Part shown: positions 5,872-6,396 of the stretch, piece by piece
Layout: every line of letters starts with the position of its first letter
Position numbering within the stretch: the stretch's first letter is position 1
NCBI GenBank assembly: GCA_964343305.1
Contig: CAYFJO010000571.1
Location: forward strand, 1-6,396
DNA: 6,396 nt
Source: CAYFJO01 sp964343305
Lineage (GTDB): Bacteria > Planctomycetota > Planctomycetia > Pirellulales > Pirellulaceae
Direction of reading: 5' to 3'
Made by a program: the position numbers and the translations under genes
The notes under the pieces: model-generated
Seen by the model: the letters and a program-made list of their open reading frames with translations, nothing else
What the model was told of the DNA's origin: nothing
The model's database searches: none

Positions 5872-6022
5872 GGACATCGTCAACTCGGCCGCGATAAATG
5901 TCGTGAGGTCGTCCGTCCACGTCGGTCCAGGTCTTGTCTTCTTGTATTTTTCGCAGCGATTCTACGCGAACTTTGTTTATCGCGCTCGCGATGCTTGGCG
6001 GATTTGCATCGACTTGAGTAGC
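5843..6022 (-). pseudogene. Coding-like open stretch without a start codon, possible gene remnant
   Basis: A minus-strand frame, shifted against the C45-like gene, is open for 59 codons from the TGA at 6023-6025 to TAG 5843-5845. From about 5970 it reads KVRVESLRKIQEDKTWTDVD and then GRPHDIYRGRVDDVRW, a plausible protein composition with acidic, basic and aromatic residues. It ends inside the palindromic repeat (STAFRRL). There is no ATG, GTG or TTG near its beginning; the only GTG lies inside the Asp-Val-Asp part. It overlaps the last 46 bp of the C45-like gene. It may be a decayed gene end truncated by the repeat, a frameshifted tail of the upstream gene, or chance. I do not recognise the family. 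Confidence 0.2.
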
Positions 6023-6396
6023 TCATTTAGGTCGAGCTTGATGTATGGCCGCTCGGCGGCGGGGTGTTTGTGGTCAGCGTTGGCGATGTGCAGGATTCGG
6101 TCTTCAGGAATGAAAAGAACGTTGTGCAGGTTGGAACTCATCGCGACCGGGCGGCTCATGAGCCACTTGCCGTTTTCGGCGTCGAATTGGCCGTAGCGTT
6201 CCTTGACGCGTTCTTTCAACTTGGCCAGGCGGCCGCCGGATGAGAGCAGGACCGTGTCTTCAATGCCGTCGCCGAGCAACCGATGCGGTTGACCGGGCTT
6301 GACGAATTCGATTGACTCGGGCGTGGCGGCGACCCCGACGGCGTCGTTGGTTTTGCCATCGGCGAAGACGTAGTAGTATTCGCACGTTCGCGGGCT
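5977..6396 (-). CDS. C45-like (AAT-type, Ntn-hydrolase) acyltransferase/peptidase, C-terminal fragment (5' end outside window)
   Basis: The frame is open from the window edge to TAA at 5977-5979; 139 residues are visible, so the TTG at 6279 is internal. The segments CEYYYVFADGKTNDAVGV, ATPESIEFVKPGQPHRLL, MSRPVAMSSNLHNVLFIPED and ILHIANADHKHPAAERPYIK resemble the C-terminal half of C45 family proteins related to acyl-CoA:6-aminopenicillanate acyltransferase, in particular the SNLHNVLF...ANAD...PAAERPY pattern with a final LNELLK. This is recognition by eye. These enzymes self-cleave to expose a catalytic Cys and cleave or transfer amide-linked acyl groups. That Cys would lie upstream of the window, so activity cannot be judged. 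The end (SMQIRQASRAR) is short and basic. No clear terminator follows; the palindromic repeat at 5810-5871 is about 105 bp downstream. Confidence 0.6.
   Translation of the reverse strand, partial: SPRTCEYYYVFADGKTNDAVGVAATPESIEFVKPGQPHRLLGDGIEDTVLLSSGGRLAKLKERVKERYGQFDAENGKWLMSRPVAMSSNLHNVLFIPEDRILHIANADHKHPAAERPYIKLDLNELLKSMQIRQASRAR

Noticed and set aside
5771..6196. A plus-strand frame of 141 codons across the terminator, the repeat and the C45-like gene
   Set aside because: It begins inside the terminator stem, runs through a palindromic repeat and is antisense to a recognisable conserved protein end; no Shine-Dalgarno site was seen.

Overview
The window looks like chromosomal DNA of a planctomycete of the Pirellulaceae/Rhodopirellula type. 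The support is a large Ser/Thr kinase with a C-terminal TPR region paired with an ECF-type sigma factor, an outer-membrane beta-barrel-like protein, moderate-to-high GC, and three different long palindromic intergenic repeats of a kind I remember as abundant in such genomes. The taxonomic call is inference from gene content; no rRNA or other marker is present.

Layout. Positions 1-473 (+) hold the C-terminal part of a beta-barrel-like protein. It converges on a three-gene minus-strand block, and a perfect 11-bp terminator hairpin at 520-551 lies between them. Read in transcription order, the block is an EamA/DMT-type membrane transporter (about 5243 to 4371), an ECF-like sigma factor (4273 to 3590) and a transmembrane Ser/Thr protein kinase with periplasmic TPR repeats (3513 to 568). 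The 76-bp gap between sigma factor and kinase is almost filled by a 64-bp interrupted palindrome ending next to the kinase ribosome-binding site. Divergent from the transporter is a small secreted protein of unknown function (5425-5739, +) with a strong Shine-Dalgarno site and a textbook terminator (5756-5792). At the right edge is the C-terminal part of a protein resembling the C45 (AAT-like, Ntn-hydrolase) acyltransferase/peptidase family (5977-6396, -), cut by the window end.

How the genes work together. The sigma factor and kinase form a likely signalling module. The kinase would sense or scaffold through its periplasmic TPR region and signal with its cytoplasmic kinase domain to the neighbouring sigma factor; no anti-sigma gene is visible. 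The transporter is on the same strand but 97 bp away, and a possible promoter in that gap suggests that sigma and kinase may be transcribed separately from it.

Points most worth a second look are the hairpin between sigma factor and kinase, a Pro/His-rich insertion inside a TPR of the kinase, a probable non-canonical start (ATT or CTG) of the transporter, the co-occurrence of three palindrome families at gene borders, and a coding-like stretch without a start codon behind the C45-like gene. I found no tRNA, rRNA, CRISPR array, insertion sequence or phage gene.
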